Source of the DNA: Whitmania pigra
Taxonomy: Eukaryota; Annelida; Clitellata; Hirudinida; Haemopidae
Length of the DNA: 64,000 nt
Direction: 5' to 3'
NCBI GenBank assembly: GCA_021613335.1
Contig: JAJTWR010000314.1
Coordinates: forward strand, 57,501-121,500
The position numbers and the translations under genes were made by a program. Positions 34,573 through 49,047 of the stretch are shown piece after piece. The notes below the pieces were generated by a model. The model saw nothing but the letters and a program-made list of their open reading frames with translations. It was not told where the DNA came from and ran no database searches. Each line of letters opens with the position of its first letter. The first letter of the stretch is position 1.

Positions 34573-35990
34573 GTTTTTAAAACGTTTAAATGTAGCGAAA
34601 TTAGGTGTTGAGTTGCTTCTCCTAATTAGCAGAGATTTAAAATTTTGGTTTATAAGTTTTCGTCGCTTTGGAAAAAAAATGGGATAATATTGATAGGATT
34701 TCTGGAACGCCTTGAGCGACCAAAGATTTTGAATATAATAATTAAGCCTTTTAATTAAATTTAATAAATTTCTAATGCGTTTGTTTATTAGCTTTTGTAA
34801 TTTTGAAAATAATGAAAATACAATGTATGTAATTTTAGCTTATAAAGAATTGTTATTGGAACTTTGACTTTTTTTTATGGCGTTGAAAATGATCGTGTCG
34901 AAGGAAGAATCGGTGATGATTTTTTGATGATGGTGATGATGTTTTTTTATTTTATTTTATTAGTGCGTTTGTCTTAAGGACCAAGTAGTAGTTCTGTAAT
35001 CTGTAAACGTCCCTCATTTGTTACTCAATCCTCATCTTCTGGCATCATCTGACCCTTTGAACCTAATCTGCCCTCTTAACTAAAGTTAAGATCTCTCAAG
35101 TACTCTTAAGCTTTGAAAGGTTTTAGATTGTCCTTTCCGCTTTTATACTTCCTTGAACTCATTTTCATTCACTATCCTAGTTATTCGAAGTTTATTGGCA
35201 ATACTTATTTAAGTTAAATGTTAAATGGTAATTAATTACCTTGCTAGAGTTTTTATCGCATTGCGATTCAGTGTTCGAAAGCTTTTTCATGTCTTGCGAC
35301 TGCTTGCCTGTCCATCTGTAGTCTCATTTTTTTAAAGCAGCAGTGAAATTAAAATTGATTTTTGTTTTTATTACAACGAATTTGCGTACTAATTAACTGG
35401 TTGATTACTCGAGAGATTCCGTGTTTTGAGTGAAGTTAATGCTTTGCGTTTTTATGACATTTTTCCAAGAATCGTATTTAAAAAAGTGTGCTCTGATCTG
35501 ATCTCTTGGCTTGGCTTTATCATCTACTGACTTTACGGGAGTTTTTCTCGAATGTTAGTTATTAAAGAAATGTGAATGTAAACAAATTGAATCCAGCATT
35601 TCATGTCTTAAGTCATTTGTCCCTGATCAGGGTCTGACAAGCGTCAAAAAATTGAATGTTTGTATGGTTTCCTTAGAGACATAAGACCTCTTGCTTGCTG
35701 TCGTAAATACGTTCGAAAGCACAATTGTATGCAGCTACGAGGAAGCTACAAAATAGAGGAACAATCCTTTTACCTTATTTGAGCCTAGTTTCGATTGAAG
35801 AGCTCGAGATATTTGGAAATTACCCGATGTTGAGTCAGCCTTGATACGTAAATGTAGTTATCAAGAGCCAATAGCTCATCGACAGCGTGTTTTGACATTA
35901 CTAAATTCGTTCAGCCTTGAGTTAATATTACTTGAAGTGCGCAAATTGTTTACTCTCGGGTCGCAAAGAATAGTAGCAATTATCGGCGAA
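34573..35990. other. Divergent intergenic region (SNRNP27 and TPRG1L promoters)
   Basis: Between the SNRNP27 start (-) and the TPRG1L start (+). Contains no recognised repeat or ORF. Both promoters and the TPRG1L 5' UTR must lie here, but no TATA box stands out. Confidence 0.5.
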
Positions 35991-37951
35991 ATGGAGGGTT
36001 CCGATTATGTCGAAGTTGGCTTCGCTCCTGCCCACGAGAATTTGGGTTACGCCATGAACGAAGTTACGGAGACGGCTAGAGAAACTGCAAAAGAAGAAAA
36101 CGGTATGGCCGACGGAGAACTAAGGCGTGATCGACCTTACAGTGCCTCGATGATTAGTAAAAAGAGCACAGTCAGTACCAAGAGTAAAGTGTCGCTTAGT
36201 CCAACCTTGTTTACGTCGGAGTATTCCGTGAAAAAGCTTTGTTCTTACCAGGTTAGTCTCATTTGGAGTTGTCTGATCTGCCATATTATTAATTCCTGAG
36301 TCTTTGAAGTGTAAATTTCTTTATTTCTGGTTAATTAATTAATGTTTTATTATATTTATTCATCCTTTGATTTTAAGGACGGGAGTTTTGCTAGAGCAGT
36401 GGATATATGCAAGAAAGCAGCTTTGCAAGAGAGTGATGGAGAATACAAAGGCAGTTGGCTCCTAACTGAGTAATGAATAATTAAATTCAAATATATTAAT
36501 TGGAAACACAAACTGACTTAAAGAACTACATTATAGATGAGTAACCATTAAAATTTATCATTGAAAAGTGAATAAGTACTCTTAAATATTCTTAAACAAT
36601 ACTCTCATTTTGATTTACTCAACTGGACAATCCTTCTTCTTCTCCACCAATCCAGGATTAGCCAGTGGAACTTGGAGTTGGAGAGGGTTGTATTGCTGAC
36701 CTCGGAATCCATATTCATCATCAAGTTTGACTTTGTGTCTTTCACCCCAAAGTTAATCAAGAAACTGATCATCAAAAGCATCCTTAAACTCCAGGTGGCG
36801 GACCTGGCTCTGCCTTCGACATCCTTCATGCCGTAATATTTCGATCTTCTTCATTTTAATTCACTACCATTCAAATATTGTGAAATGCTGCAAGGCCATG
36901 AAACAATTCCAAATAAATTGTTACATTTTTATTCAAGTGAATCGTTATAAATAATAGCTAAAAAATTATCTCACCAAATAATAAATCTCACACCCGAAAC
37001 CAGTCCCATAGACCACGGAGGCATTAGGATCCACGTGGGCATGCTGTCGTTTTTCCAACGTTGGAATCCCCTGATCGAAAACCTCCCGGTGGTTACGCTC
37101 ACCCACCATCCGGCCATCTACAACAAGCAGGAGACGGAAACGGTCATCTACAACGCAGACGATTTTGCCGAGTCCCTGGTCGGAGAGGCGGAGAGGGTTC
37201 TCAGGAGAGAAGGTCAGAAATTTTACCGACTTCGATGTCATCTGGCTTGTCGACGATTGTTTTTGAGGCTATCGATGCTGATCGTGCAACGCAATGGCCT
37301 TAAATCTAAAATGCGAACGAACGATCGCAAGGAACATTTAATTTTTGTGGTGCTGCCAAAAGTCCTAATCTCTGATTCTTCTCCAGTTATGAGGTGATCA
37401 CCAGATTCTACATGACTCCAATTAACCATTGCTAATGTATTGATCTCCATCATTGACAGCTTGCGATTATAAGAGATGGTTACGTCTGGAATTTAATTGC
37501 CAGAGTGTGATAATGAGACCATTTATCTCGTCAAGTGATTACAGCAATAACAACAATAATAATAATAACTAGGCCAGCTATTATTGCTGGTTGTTCTACA
37601 TTGAAAATTAGCATGTACAGCAAATTTTAAATCCTTGCAAGTGATGACACGTTGGCATGTGCACCTTTCGTTAAAATATTGCTCAATATCATTTCAATTA
37701 ATTAACTAATTACAATTAAGTATTCTAATTCAATGTCAAATCATCTGAGGAAGTGATGGGCAAAAGGATAGATACATGTTTCTTAAACCATTAAAGCTAA
37801 TTAATTAATATTAATATTTGCTCAACCAGGCAAGGAGCTCGTGGTGGACGAGTCCCCGATCCTGATCGAATCTTATGCGGGCATCCTCTCTGTCGTCCAC
37901 AACCAGAGCAGGCTTGGCTTCAATCTGGACAGGGGTGGCTTCAAATATTGA
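35991..37951 (+). CDS. TPRG1L: TPRG1-like protein (hSac2-domain family), five exons (286 aa)
   Basis: In vertebrates TPRG1L (mover) is a synaptic-vesicle-associated peripheral protein. Exons 35991-36251, 36378-36469, 36656-36832, 37004-37212, 37830-37951; all phases match. Residues 1-87 are a variable charged N-terminus. The conserved part follows: ICKKAALQESDGEYKGSWLL, SQWNLELERVVLLTSESIF, IIKFDFVSFTPKLIKKL, FFQRWNPLIENLPVVTLTHH and the C-terminal PILIESYAGILSVVHNQSRL then GFNLDRGGFKY. These match TPRG1L blocks WLLAEVDHWNNEKER, RWNPWS...FTYHP and LIETYVGL in order. Length fits the family (about 270). In-frame codons exist upstream of the chosen ATG, but this start gives the usual length. Confidence 0.9.
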
Positions 37952-39857
37952 AACGATCGCAACCGCGCATCGAACCTGATCTGCATTTAGAAGTAACTTT
38001 GGCACAGGAATTGGAAACTATTATCCAGAGATCGTACCCTGGTTATCCATGACTGTTTGTGCTGCGTAGAAATCGTTTGTTAATTTGCTTCTTTGTTCAT
38101 TGTTAGTCTTGGAGGTTCGTGATTTATTTAATTGTGCTACAATTTGTGCAATTATGGGACACACATCACGCCCGCCATGTATTACATTCTGAATCGGAGC
38201 TCTGAATTTGCTTTCTAAATCATGGAGTTCCCAAGGTGCAAATGCATCAATTTGTCTCAGTTTTTGATTTACCTTTGATTTTCAAGTTCATAAAAAGTTG
38301 CTTTCTTCTGTTTTTATTATTTTTAAATTGCAAAAATTCATGTCGATCATAATCATAATTCACATGTTCACCTGACTGGTTGGTCATCGTCTGCTCTAAC
38401 GAAGCATCACCTGCTCAATTCAATGCCCGTGGTTTTGTAAAAGTTCCCAATTTCATGTCGTTTGACTCGCTTCGAACGCATGGACGAGACACAAAAATAC
38501 CAACAACATTACAAAATGCTTTTGAACGGCTGCCCAAATCAGCGATGAAGCCTGTTAGCTTAATTTGCCTCTGGTTGATTTTGATTTTTCGAGTAATTCT
38601 AAAAATTACTTGACCTCTGAACTGGAGATCGACATTCGTTGGCAAACAAAATATCTTCGTCTGCTGCTTCGGAGTGTGACATCTGACTCGAACGAAGAGG
38701 GAAAAAGACTACAAAATAAAATACGTTGCGTGTCTGGAATCGCTTCGACGAGGTCAGCCGCGTTTAACAAAACTAATTTACCGATTGAACTCGGCACGAT
38801 GAAAAAAAACTCGATTTAAGCCGAACCAGAAAATCTCAAATTGCGATCGTTAACCTGCAGCAATGTTCGTCAATGTGACGTCATTTGAAGCAGTTGGTAA
38901 CTCATTAGCTGTATTAGATGGAGTCATCAGGCTATGATGATATCGACTGGCCAACTCGATATATGTTTAGTAATTTTAAAATCTCTCCACAAAAGTTGCC
39001 GAAAGCTCGTTGGCCGAATTTCCGAAGTCGAGTTTCCGACACGACGACGACCTAAAGACGTAAAGAGAAAGAGTCGAGGAACAGGAAGGCATGATCGTTC
39101 GGCACGGATGCAATAATAAACAATAATAGATAATAATGAACAATAATAAACAATAATAAACAATAATAAACAATAACAGCAGATAACACAGCCTTTTGGC
39201 GGTCTGAAAATATTTCGGGTGATTGAAAATTAAAGCAAATTGATAGAAATCGGTGCGATGACAATAACTGGTAGAGTAATATTAACAATAAATACAGTAA
39301 AAGTTAGTTCAGTGATAGCAATTAACGTAATTAAATTATGTATCCGCTGCATAAAATGCTGTCTTTACTCGATTGAGTTACTGAAAATAAATTAAATAAA
39401 ATATAAAACAATAAAATACGATAATTATACAATTAATTTACTTAACATAAATCGAATACAGTCCCTTCAAAAGGAAATATGCTGATTGACCACGAAATAG
39501 TTCTGTTTAAAAACACATCCAGAGAACAGAAACAACAAATATGAAGACCACAACAACAACAACAACAAAGTTCATGGTGATAATGATATCAAAACTCAGA
39601 AGATTCGGAAGGTCATAAAAAGATGATTGGTCGTAGTAGAATAAAACTATATTTGGATTTTACGTCGGTCGATCGCAACTCCGAAGGAAGTAAAAACTGA
39701 ACCGATAAGCTCGTAGAGCGAACTCAGGAAAACGATATCGAAAAGTGATGAAACACGATCACTTAACTAACAAAACATTCGGACGCTGTTGACACGATGA
39801 CGATCATCATCACCGTCATCATCTTCTTCATCGTCGTCATCACTACAACAATCACCG
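37952..39857. other. Convergent intergenic region with 3' UTRs
   Basis: Lies between TPRG1L (+) and the palmitoyltransferase gene (-), so it should contain both 3' UTRs. I see a short ACAATAATA repeat at 39110-39175 and no credible ORF. Confidence 0.5.
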
Positions 39858-42395
39858 TCACACACTGATTTCAAAAGAGGAGAGGTTGACCTGTGAATTG
39901 AAATCCTCTTCGGACAGGGAGGCCATCGGTGCCCTGACGGCGTCCGTGGTCGGTTTCGAGTCCCCCAACTTGTCGCCTGACTTGGGAATGATGTTCGGGA
40001 GGGAGCCGAGCGAGGTAGAATGGTTTCGGTGAAATCTCTGATCCGTCGTCTGAGCCACGGTTTCCTGGGGGGTGTAAAAATGCTTTCCGCACGGAGGCGG
40101 GAGGTAGTCGGATTCTTTGACGGCCTTGAGGAAGGAAGTGGGGCGTTTGATGGCCCCCTCGTGAGCACCCTCGGGCAGCTGGAAGGAAGCGAGTTGCCGA
40201 GGTCGGAAGTCGGGATTCCTGTGGATGTTGTCGAAGTTTTTGTTGGACTTCATGTTTTCCTGAGGGTTGCCGTCTCTCGATTCCAATCGAGGGAGTGAAG
40301 CTTCGGGCTGAAAAGAGTCGGCATTCGATCCATAGTAACTGGAGGTCAGAATGACCGGGTTGTCCCCCGGCAGCTTGGCAGGGTTGCCGACTTGAGGCAG
40401 CACCCCCGACGGAAGCAGAGGCACCGGATCGACCGGGGACCGACCGAAGGCAATGGAGGTGGGCCTGAATGCGTAGGAAGGATTGACCTTGTAGAAGGGA
40501 TTGATCCTGCTGTAGCTGCTGCCTTGACTGCCTGATGGCTTGAAGATGCTACTGAGGAGGGAAAGCTGTTGGGCCTTTTTCGTCTGCTGATTGCCATGAC
40601 AACGATCCTGATTTTCCGAGTTCGTAGCGTCTTCCGAGAAGTCTCCTTCGAGCAAGGAGTCGTGGAACTCTTTCGTCTTTTCGTCCGCCAACGTGTTGCC
40701 GTTGTTGCTGTTGTTCGTGTTGCTCGCGCTTCGAGCTGACAAAGTCGGAGATTTCTCAAACAGGCTCAGGTCGACGTTGAGATGACCGGCATCGAAGTCG
40801 AGGTTGTCGTAACCCCTGACCTCGTCGGGCGGCTTGTCGCCGACGGCATCGCCCTTGAAAAGGGAGAGAATGAAGGATCGTCTCTTCGTACTCCCCGACC
40901 CCGGAGTGCTTGGGTTGTTGGATTCCTCGGTGAGAAGGGACTTCAAGCAGCTCTCGTCTTCCGGCTGGATGTTCCTCGACTGCCTGCAGATCATGTTCGA
41001 CAGGGAGGTCCTTTTCCGATTGGTCACGACCTGTCTGCCGTCCGAGGGCTCCTTGCAAGACTCGAGGTTGAGAATGTTCGTGACCGAAGAATGCTTGTGC
41101 CTGGATGAGCTTCGAGTTCTTTCCACCACCTCTTCTTCTTCTTCCGCCTCGACCATCAGTCCGTGGAACGCCTCGCACGGAGAACTCGTCTCTCCGGCGC
41201 TGCTCTCGACCGGGCTTCCCTCGGAGATGGGGGACGAAGCGACCGCCGGACCGGAACGGATGGATTCGTATTCCTTGGAGGTCGACTTTTTGCTAGGGGA
41301 AAGAGTGTTGATGATGCTGGATATCTTGTCCTGTAGGTTGGAGTTTGTCGTGACTTGAGGAGGAATGACGTTCGTCGCGGTCGACTGATGAGACGAAGAT
41401 CGCACCAGGACGACTTTCCTGCCGCAAAAGTTCTGCAATCGATCCGGAAGCAAGCCTCCCCTGCCTCTGCACGACTTGTCGACGGATGGATACCCGGTCT
41501 CGATGCCGGGTCGGAAAGCTGAGACTGCCGAGAACTTGTCGACCACTGAAGCCGTTGCCGTCGAAAACCTCCCAGGTTGCACTAGCATCTGAATAAATGA
41601 AATTAACTTGTGGCCTTAACAACTACCGGGAGATTCTACAGCAGGAGATTCTATGAACAAATTATTATGGTAGATTCCAAAAAGGAAATATTATCATCAT
41701 CGTCGTCGTCGTCATCATCATCATCATCATCACCACCACCATCATCATCATCATCATCATCATCATCATGGAAAACCAAGTAACTTCCACTAAATGACGC
41801 ACCTTGGAGTAGAGATGCTCTCTCGAACTAGGGGCCTTCGAGACCTTCATCTCCTTGGCCTTGTACCTTACCACCGTGGCATCCCGGGCGGACTTTGGGA
41901 ACTCTTCGACCCTAGCAGACGTATTGACCCTGTCGACGAGCCTGGAAAAAAAAATATGGAAATTTAGAAAATATGGTAGATGCGTGGTAATTCATTTGTA
42001 TCCACATTGAATATACTTTTCTCGTCGTCATCAATATCATCGCCATCATCATTGATTCCGGCAATGTCATCAATATCATCGATGTGATTAATGTCTTGCA
42101 AGGTTAATCAGCTATAATTGTTTCATAATAACGTAACGATGCATTACTACAACAATCCCATACTATTATGCACTACAATACAATACAATACAATGGAATC
42201 ATTCATGTTGAAGAGTAAAAGGAATGATTGAAGTTTATTTCAGAGGAGCAGACGCAGACACACAAGTTCACATCTACTGTTGCTGCAGTTGATCCCTTAA
42301 GCAAATAAATCAACACAGGTTTTTTTTTCAATTTATAAATTCAATTTCTAATTTTGTAATTATTATTATAGTTTTACTGTTATTATTAATATTAA

Positions 42396-42440
<45 letters not shown>

Positions 42441-42647
42441 CATTATTATAGTTTTATTGTTATTACTGCTCTTTGTATAATGATTCATGAAGATAATTTC
42501 GATAAGGACTTGTTGCATAGCTCATCACCCTCATCATCGATGGCCTTGGTGAAGGTTCCATTATTGTTGTTGTTGTAGTTGCATAGAAAAACTTTTTTAT
42601 TCTCTAGACACGCCTTAAAAATCATAACAACAACACGATGCAACCGC

Positions 42648-42688
<41 letters not shown>

Positions 42689-43411
42689 CGACAACAGCAC
42701 GATCATCACCACCGCCTTCATCATCAAAATCACCGCAAACACCACCATCATCATCATCATTACCTTTACCATCAACAGTACCATCATCATCATCACCATC
42801 GTCATCCCCACCACCATGGTCGTCGTCATCATCATCATCATCATCATCATCACCATTATCATCATCATCATCGTCAACACCAACCTCGGCCATATCGGAC
42901 CGCAGAATGATTGTTTCCAGTTGCGACAGCATCCCTGGTCGTACACGTCGCCCAAGGACTTTGCCTTCCCAGTGACCTGTTCAGAGGGAGGAAGTGGAAT
43001 GTGATGACGACGATGATGACGACGATGATGATGACGGCGATGATGATGACGATGACGGCGATGATGATGACGATGACGACGATGATGATGACGGCGATGA
43101 TGATAATCATGCGGACGAGAATGGACCACGAGGATTAAACTGCAGGAGAATGGTGGCCGTAGTTGTGATGGTGATGATGATGATGATTATGACAATTAGG
43201 ATGACGACGACGACGACGATGAAATATAAGCGACAGATTGGACATGCCAGGAGTAGCAAGGAATGTCAGATATTAATTCCTTCGACTCTCAAAAGTCAAA
43301 ATCCGCGAATGCAACTAAGTTAAAGTTATTAAAAGTCTTAAAACCTCAAATAAATTAAAGCAATTATTCAAAATATTAAATTATTATAATAATATAATTA
43401 TTATTATTATA

Positions 43412-43455
<44 letters not shown>

Positions 43456-45126
43456 AAGTATTAAAACCTCAAAACTCCTCGGAGGAATAAAATTTCTAGA
43501 AACGATTTTTTCTTGATGTTGTTTTTGTGTCGTTGATGCTGCTGCTGATGATAATAATAATAATAATAATAATTATTATTATTATAATAATATGAAGAAG
43601 AAGAATAAAAATAAGAATAAGAACGGCAACAACGATGACTGAAAATTAATACGATGAGATGATTTAAAACGAAAAACATCTCTTTTGCTTTTTAGGTGAG
43701 AAATTGAAAATTCCCAAAAATTCCGAGAATTTTCTGAACAACAAGACGAAAGCAATCGTATAACGTGTACGAAGGCACTTCAGAGAGGACGCGTGCAAAC
43801 ATCACTGCCATAATCATCATTATCATCGTCGTCGTCGTCATCATTACCATAATCGTAACTGCCACCAACACCACCAACATCATCATCATCATCATCGTCG
43901 TCGTCGTCATCAGTATCATTCTCGTCAGACTGGGCTTAACACCGAGGAAAAGCCAAAGTGATTAAAGAGTTTCTTAAGACAAAGTATTCAAAAAGGCGTC
44001 TGCACCATTCATCCATCCATCCATCCATCCATCCATCCATCCATCCATCCATCCATCCATCCTTCCATCCACCGACCTAACCATAGCCGAATTCCAACGC
44101 ACGCAGAGTCCTCCATAAATGCAACAAAGACATGTTTGCTTGCAATGTTTACTTTCAATTTGACCCAATATGTCATTGTCCTAGTGATTCCCCGAGTATA
44201 AAAGTTCTCAACCTACCAACCAACCAATCAACCAATCAATCAACCAACCAACCAATCAATCAACCAACCAATCAACCAATCAATCAACCAGCCAACCAAC
44301 TAGCCATCTCACGTCATCAACAGCCTAAACAACAACAACAACAACAACAACACAACAACAACAACAACGACAACAGCACGATCATCACCACCGCCTTCAT
44401 CATCAAAATCACCGCTAACACCACCATCATCATCATCATTACCATTACCATCAACAGCACCATCATCATCATCATTACCATTACCATCAACAGCACCATC
44501 ATCATCATCACCATCGTCATCACCACCACCATGGTCGTCGTCATCATCATCATCATCATCATCATCACCATTATCATCATCATCATCGTCAACACCAACC
44601 TCGGCCATATCGGACCGCAGAATGATTGTTTCCAGTTGCGACAGCATCCCTGGTCGTACACGTCGCCCAAGGACTTTGCCTTCCCAGTGACCTGTTCAGA
44701 GGGAGGAAGTGGAATGTGATGACGACGATGATGACGACGATGATGATGACGGCGATGATGATGACGATGACGGCGATGATGATGACGATGACGACGATGA
44801 TGATGACGGCGATGATGATAATCATGCGGACGAGAATGGACCACGAGGATTAAACTGCAGGAGAATGGTGGCCGTAGTTGTGATGGTGATGATGATGATG
44901 ATTATGACAATTAGGATGACGACGACGACGACGATGAAATATAAGCGACAGATTGGACATGCCAGGAGTAGCAAGGAATGTCAGATATTAATTCCTTCGA
45001 CTCTCAAAAGTCAAAATCCGCGAATGCAACTAAGTTAAAGTTATTAAAAGTCTTAAAACCTCAAATAAATTAAAGCAATTATTCAAAATATTAAATTATT
45101 ATAATAATATAATTATTATTATTATA

Positions 45127-45170
<44 letters not shown>

Positions 45171-46028
45171 AAGTATTAAAACCTCAAAACTCCTCGGAGG
45201 AATAAAATTTCTAGAAACGATTTTTTCTTGATGTTGTTTTTGTGTCGTTGATGCTGCTGCTGATGATAATAATAATAATAATAATAATTATTATTATTAT
45301 AATAATATGAAGAAGAAGAATAAAAATAAGAATAAGAACGGCAACAACGATGACTGAAAATTAATACGATGAGATGATTTAAAACGAAAAACATCTCTTT
45401 TGCTTTTTAGGTGAGAAATTGAAAATTCCCAAAAATTCCGAGAATTTTCTGAACAACAAGACGAAAGCAATCGTATAACGTGTACGAAGGCACTTCAGAG
45501 AGGACGCGTGCAAACATCACTGCCATAATCATCATTATCATCGTCGTCGTCGTCATCATTACCATAATCGTAACTGCCACCAACACCACCAACATCATCA
45601 TCATCATCATCGTCGTCGTCGTCATCAGTATCATTCTCGTCAGACTGGGCTTAACACCGAGGAAAAGCCAAAGTGATTAAAGAGTTTCTTAAGACAAAGT
45701 ATTCAAAAAGGCGTCTGCACCATTCATCCATCCATCCATCCATCCATCCATCCAACCACCCATCCATCCATCCATCCATCCATCCTTCCATCCACCGACC
45801 TAACCATAGCCGAATTCCAACGCACGCAGAGTCCTCCATAAATGCAACAAAGACATGTTTGCTTGCAATGTTTACTTTCAATTTGACCCAATATGTCATT
45901 GTCCTAGTGATTCCCTGAGTATAAAAGTTCTCAACCTACCAACCAACCAATCAACCAATCAATCAACCAACCAATCAACCAATCAATCAACCAGCCAACC
46001 AACTAGCCATCTCACGTCATCAACAGCC

Positions 46029-46059
<31 letters not shown>

Positions 46060-46716
46060 AAATGTTGAAATTCCAACTGCACATTAGTGCATTTAGTTAG
46101 TTCCAGTTAATTTCTCTTTAAACAACAACAACTCTACGACGATGACATCATCATCATCATCATAATCATCATCATCATCATCATAATCATCATCATCATC
46201 ATCATCATCATCATAATCATAACCAGCAGCAGCAGAAAAAATGCCGTCCACGACAAACGAGCGACTACGGACAGCCAGTATTTCAAGTGGGGAATAGGCT
46301 GTTTTCGACTTTTAAGAAGACAAAATTAATCTCAATGACAAACATTTCAGACAGTTTTCTCCCTTGAAAAAAAAAATTTTTTAATTTAAAATGAAAATTT
46401 GAAAAAAAAACAACAACAACATGCTCTTCCAAGAATTGATCAACAGATGGACGTGGAAGATGGAAGACTGGAGAAGAAGAAAAAGAATGAAAGAAGAAAG
46501 CGTGCACGTGTGATATATGTGACATACACTTTATGTACCTGATTCACACCTGTTCGTGACATGCATCTGTACGTGACATTTACGTAAGTGATGCTTTGAA
46601 GTCTTAAAAACTTTAAAACTTAAAAAAATATATTAATATTAATTCGATATGTTAATAATATTATCATTAATTACTATTATTAATATTGTTATTATTATTA
46701 ATTACTATTATTAATA

Positions 46717-46765
<49 letters not shown>

Positions 46766-49016
46766 CATTAGTCAGTTTTTTCCAAGAGGTTGTTTCATCT
46801 TTTCCACAATGACACACTTTCAGATTTCCTGATCATTCATCCGTGTCCGTGTGAGTCAGTTTCAAAGTTCAGCTACTATGATATCCTTGGTAACGATATC
46901 CTTGGTAGACAAAACCTCGGACATACCAACACCACAAAGGTCCTAAGAATGCACATGGAAATGCATGAATGGATGGATAGATGGATGGATGGATGGATGG
47001 ATGGATGGATGGATGGATGGATGGATGAAGAAAGTACCTGCACAAAATAACTGGGTCAGACGAAAAACGATATGGACGCTGTTGCCTACATTATGAATGA
47101 GATGGAAACAGGTGGTGATTCTGGAGATTATGATGACGATGATGATTATGATGATGACGATGATGATGATGATGATAATGATGAATTCCCATAGAACAAA
47201 GTCTCAATAATTCACGGTGAAAATTAAAAAACAACAAATTAAGTTAAATGCACAAATCATGAAATTAAAAAAAAACTAAGTTAAAGAATGAAAAGCATCA
47301 TCATCATCATCATCATCATCAAAAGTCGTCTGCTTTCGGACTCCAATTCTGTTGGCGCTTAAACGGACCGAATTAATTGGCTCGCACCGAGAAATTAATT
47401 AGCATATTCAATAGCCCGGTCAACCAACCAATCGGCGCTCTCAACGACTCGACCTATTTATGAGGCTAATAATAGACGAACGAACGTAGTGGCTCGCCAT
47501 TGGTGCAGCCAATGACACGATGACACGTCTCACCTGCTCATTGGTCGTCCTACCCCTGCTGACCAGCATGACGTGGAATACCGCCAGTCCCGAGATGGGC
47601 CAGCACAGCAGACCAATGACGACGGAGACGCACAATCTGTGCATAATTAATGTCAAGGACGGTAATGAACAAAGTCACGTGGTCGCGGAGAAGTCATCGA
47701 CGCGTGAAGTTCGAAGAGGTGCTGACGTGGCGATGATGATTATGATGACGATGATGATGATGATGATGAGGAGGAGGGAAGGATTGGATGTGAGGCCATG
47801 TAATGAATTAACCACATGCACTCATGCATTCAGAGTTCAAAGCAATCAAGCAATCAATCAATCAATCAATCATTGAATTAAACGAGAAAATAAAGGTGAT
47901 CAATTTTAATCAATTAAACCTAACGTGACGTGGATTGAATGACATCTGAAATCCAACCACTCCATCCACCCATTTACCCATTCACCCATCCGTCCGTCCA
48001 TCTGAAAGGATACGACACGATGTTCTCCCTGGATCCGACGTTCTGCCTGTGCTGCCAGACGAAGACTACGAGTATGACGAAGAGAGACATCATGTGGACG
48101 ATCAGCAACCACAGGAACTGGAAGAAGTAGCGGTAGTTGCGACGGCCGATGCAGTTGTTCACCCATGGACAGTGGTGGTCGAAGACCTGAAAATGACGAC
48201 GATGATGATGATTACAATGATGATGATGATGATCACAATGATGTTGATGATGATTATTACGATGTCCATAACGACGACGACGATAATGATGATGATGACG
48301 ACGATGAAGAGGAGGTTAGTGGAACTGAAGTCAACGTCCGTCATGCTCCTTACCAACTGCCACCGCTCGAACAACAACAACAACAAGGATATTGAATAAA
48401 CCCGCGCTAAAACACCGACGACTTGCGACCGAAGGACGCACTCGGTTGTGATTCATCCGCGCCTGACTGAGCATCAGCGCAAGGATACATTCCAGACGAT
48501 GCGAGAAGAAAAAGCGCCAACAAGTTAAAGATAAACACCCCCATGGCCAGGGGGGGTGTTTGCGTGCAGGGGGTAGGGGATGGTGGATTAAGGGTGGATT
48601 GGCTGGTTCTCAGTGCACTAATTAACCCGATGAATCGATCGTATCGATCTACCTACATCCCGAATTGCATTGGTAGGTTTGGGTTTTTTTGGCTTGTTGT
48701 TGTTGTTTTTTCTTAAGATATCGATAAGGTGTGGCGGAGTATTTGTAAATAAATAAATAAATAAAAATGATTAGTGGATGCGAATAGTTAATCTGTTAAT
48801 CAGTAAAAACTGTAAAGTATTCGTTAAGTACAATACGACTTATTGGCTTAACCGCAATGGTCCATCCGTTATGCGAAGATGACATTAAAAAATGAGAATG
48901 TAGCGACAGAACATCCCCGTTGTCATGTGACATCTACTATATAAACATCTCAAGTTTGAATATCTCTAAAAAAAAAAAAAGTCCAAATCATCTCAGTTAT
49001 GCAACGGACTACAATC

Positions 49017-49047
<31 letters not shown>

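Larger units (their letters stand above)
42640..46060. repeat. 1,715-bp tandem duplication carrying a ZDHHC exon
   Basis: 42640-44350 recurs as 44355-46060 with a constant offset of 1,715 bp. Exon 6 (92 nt) and about 1 kb of flank are identical, including microsatellite lengths. The copies differ in the CATC and CAAC arrays and by rare substitutions (CCCCGAG at 44188 against CCCTGAG at 45913). The breakpoints lie in a CAA microsatellite (AACAGCCTAAACAACAACAA), which fits unequal exchange or an assembly error. Confidence 0.9.

Noticed and set aside
42485..43138. Poly-His, poly-Asp, poly-Met and poly-Gln ORFs around the CAT/GAT arrays (also 44309-44853, 48049-48399, 51340-51738)
   Set aside because: Microsatellite translations. 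The only real coding part is the ZDHHC exon 6 segment in the minus frame.
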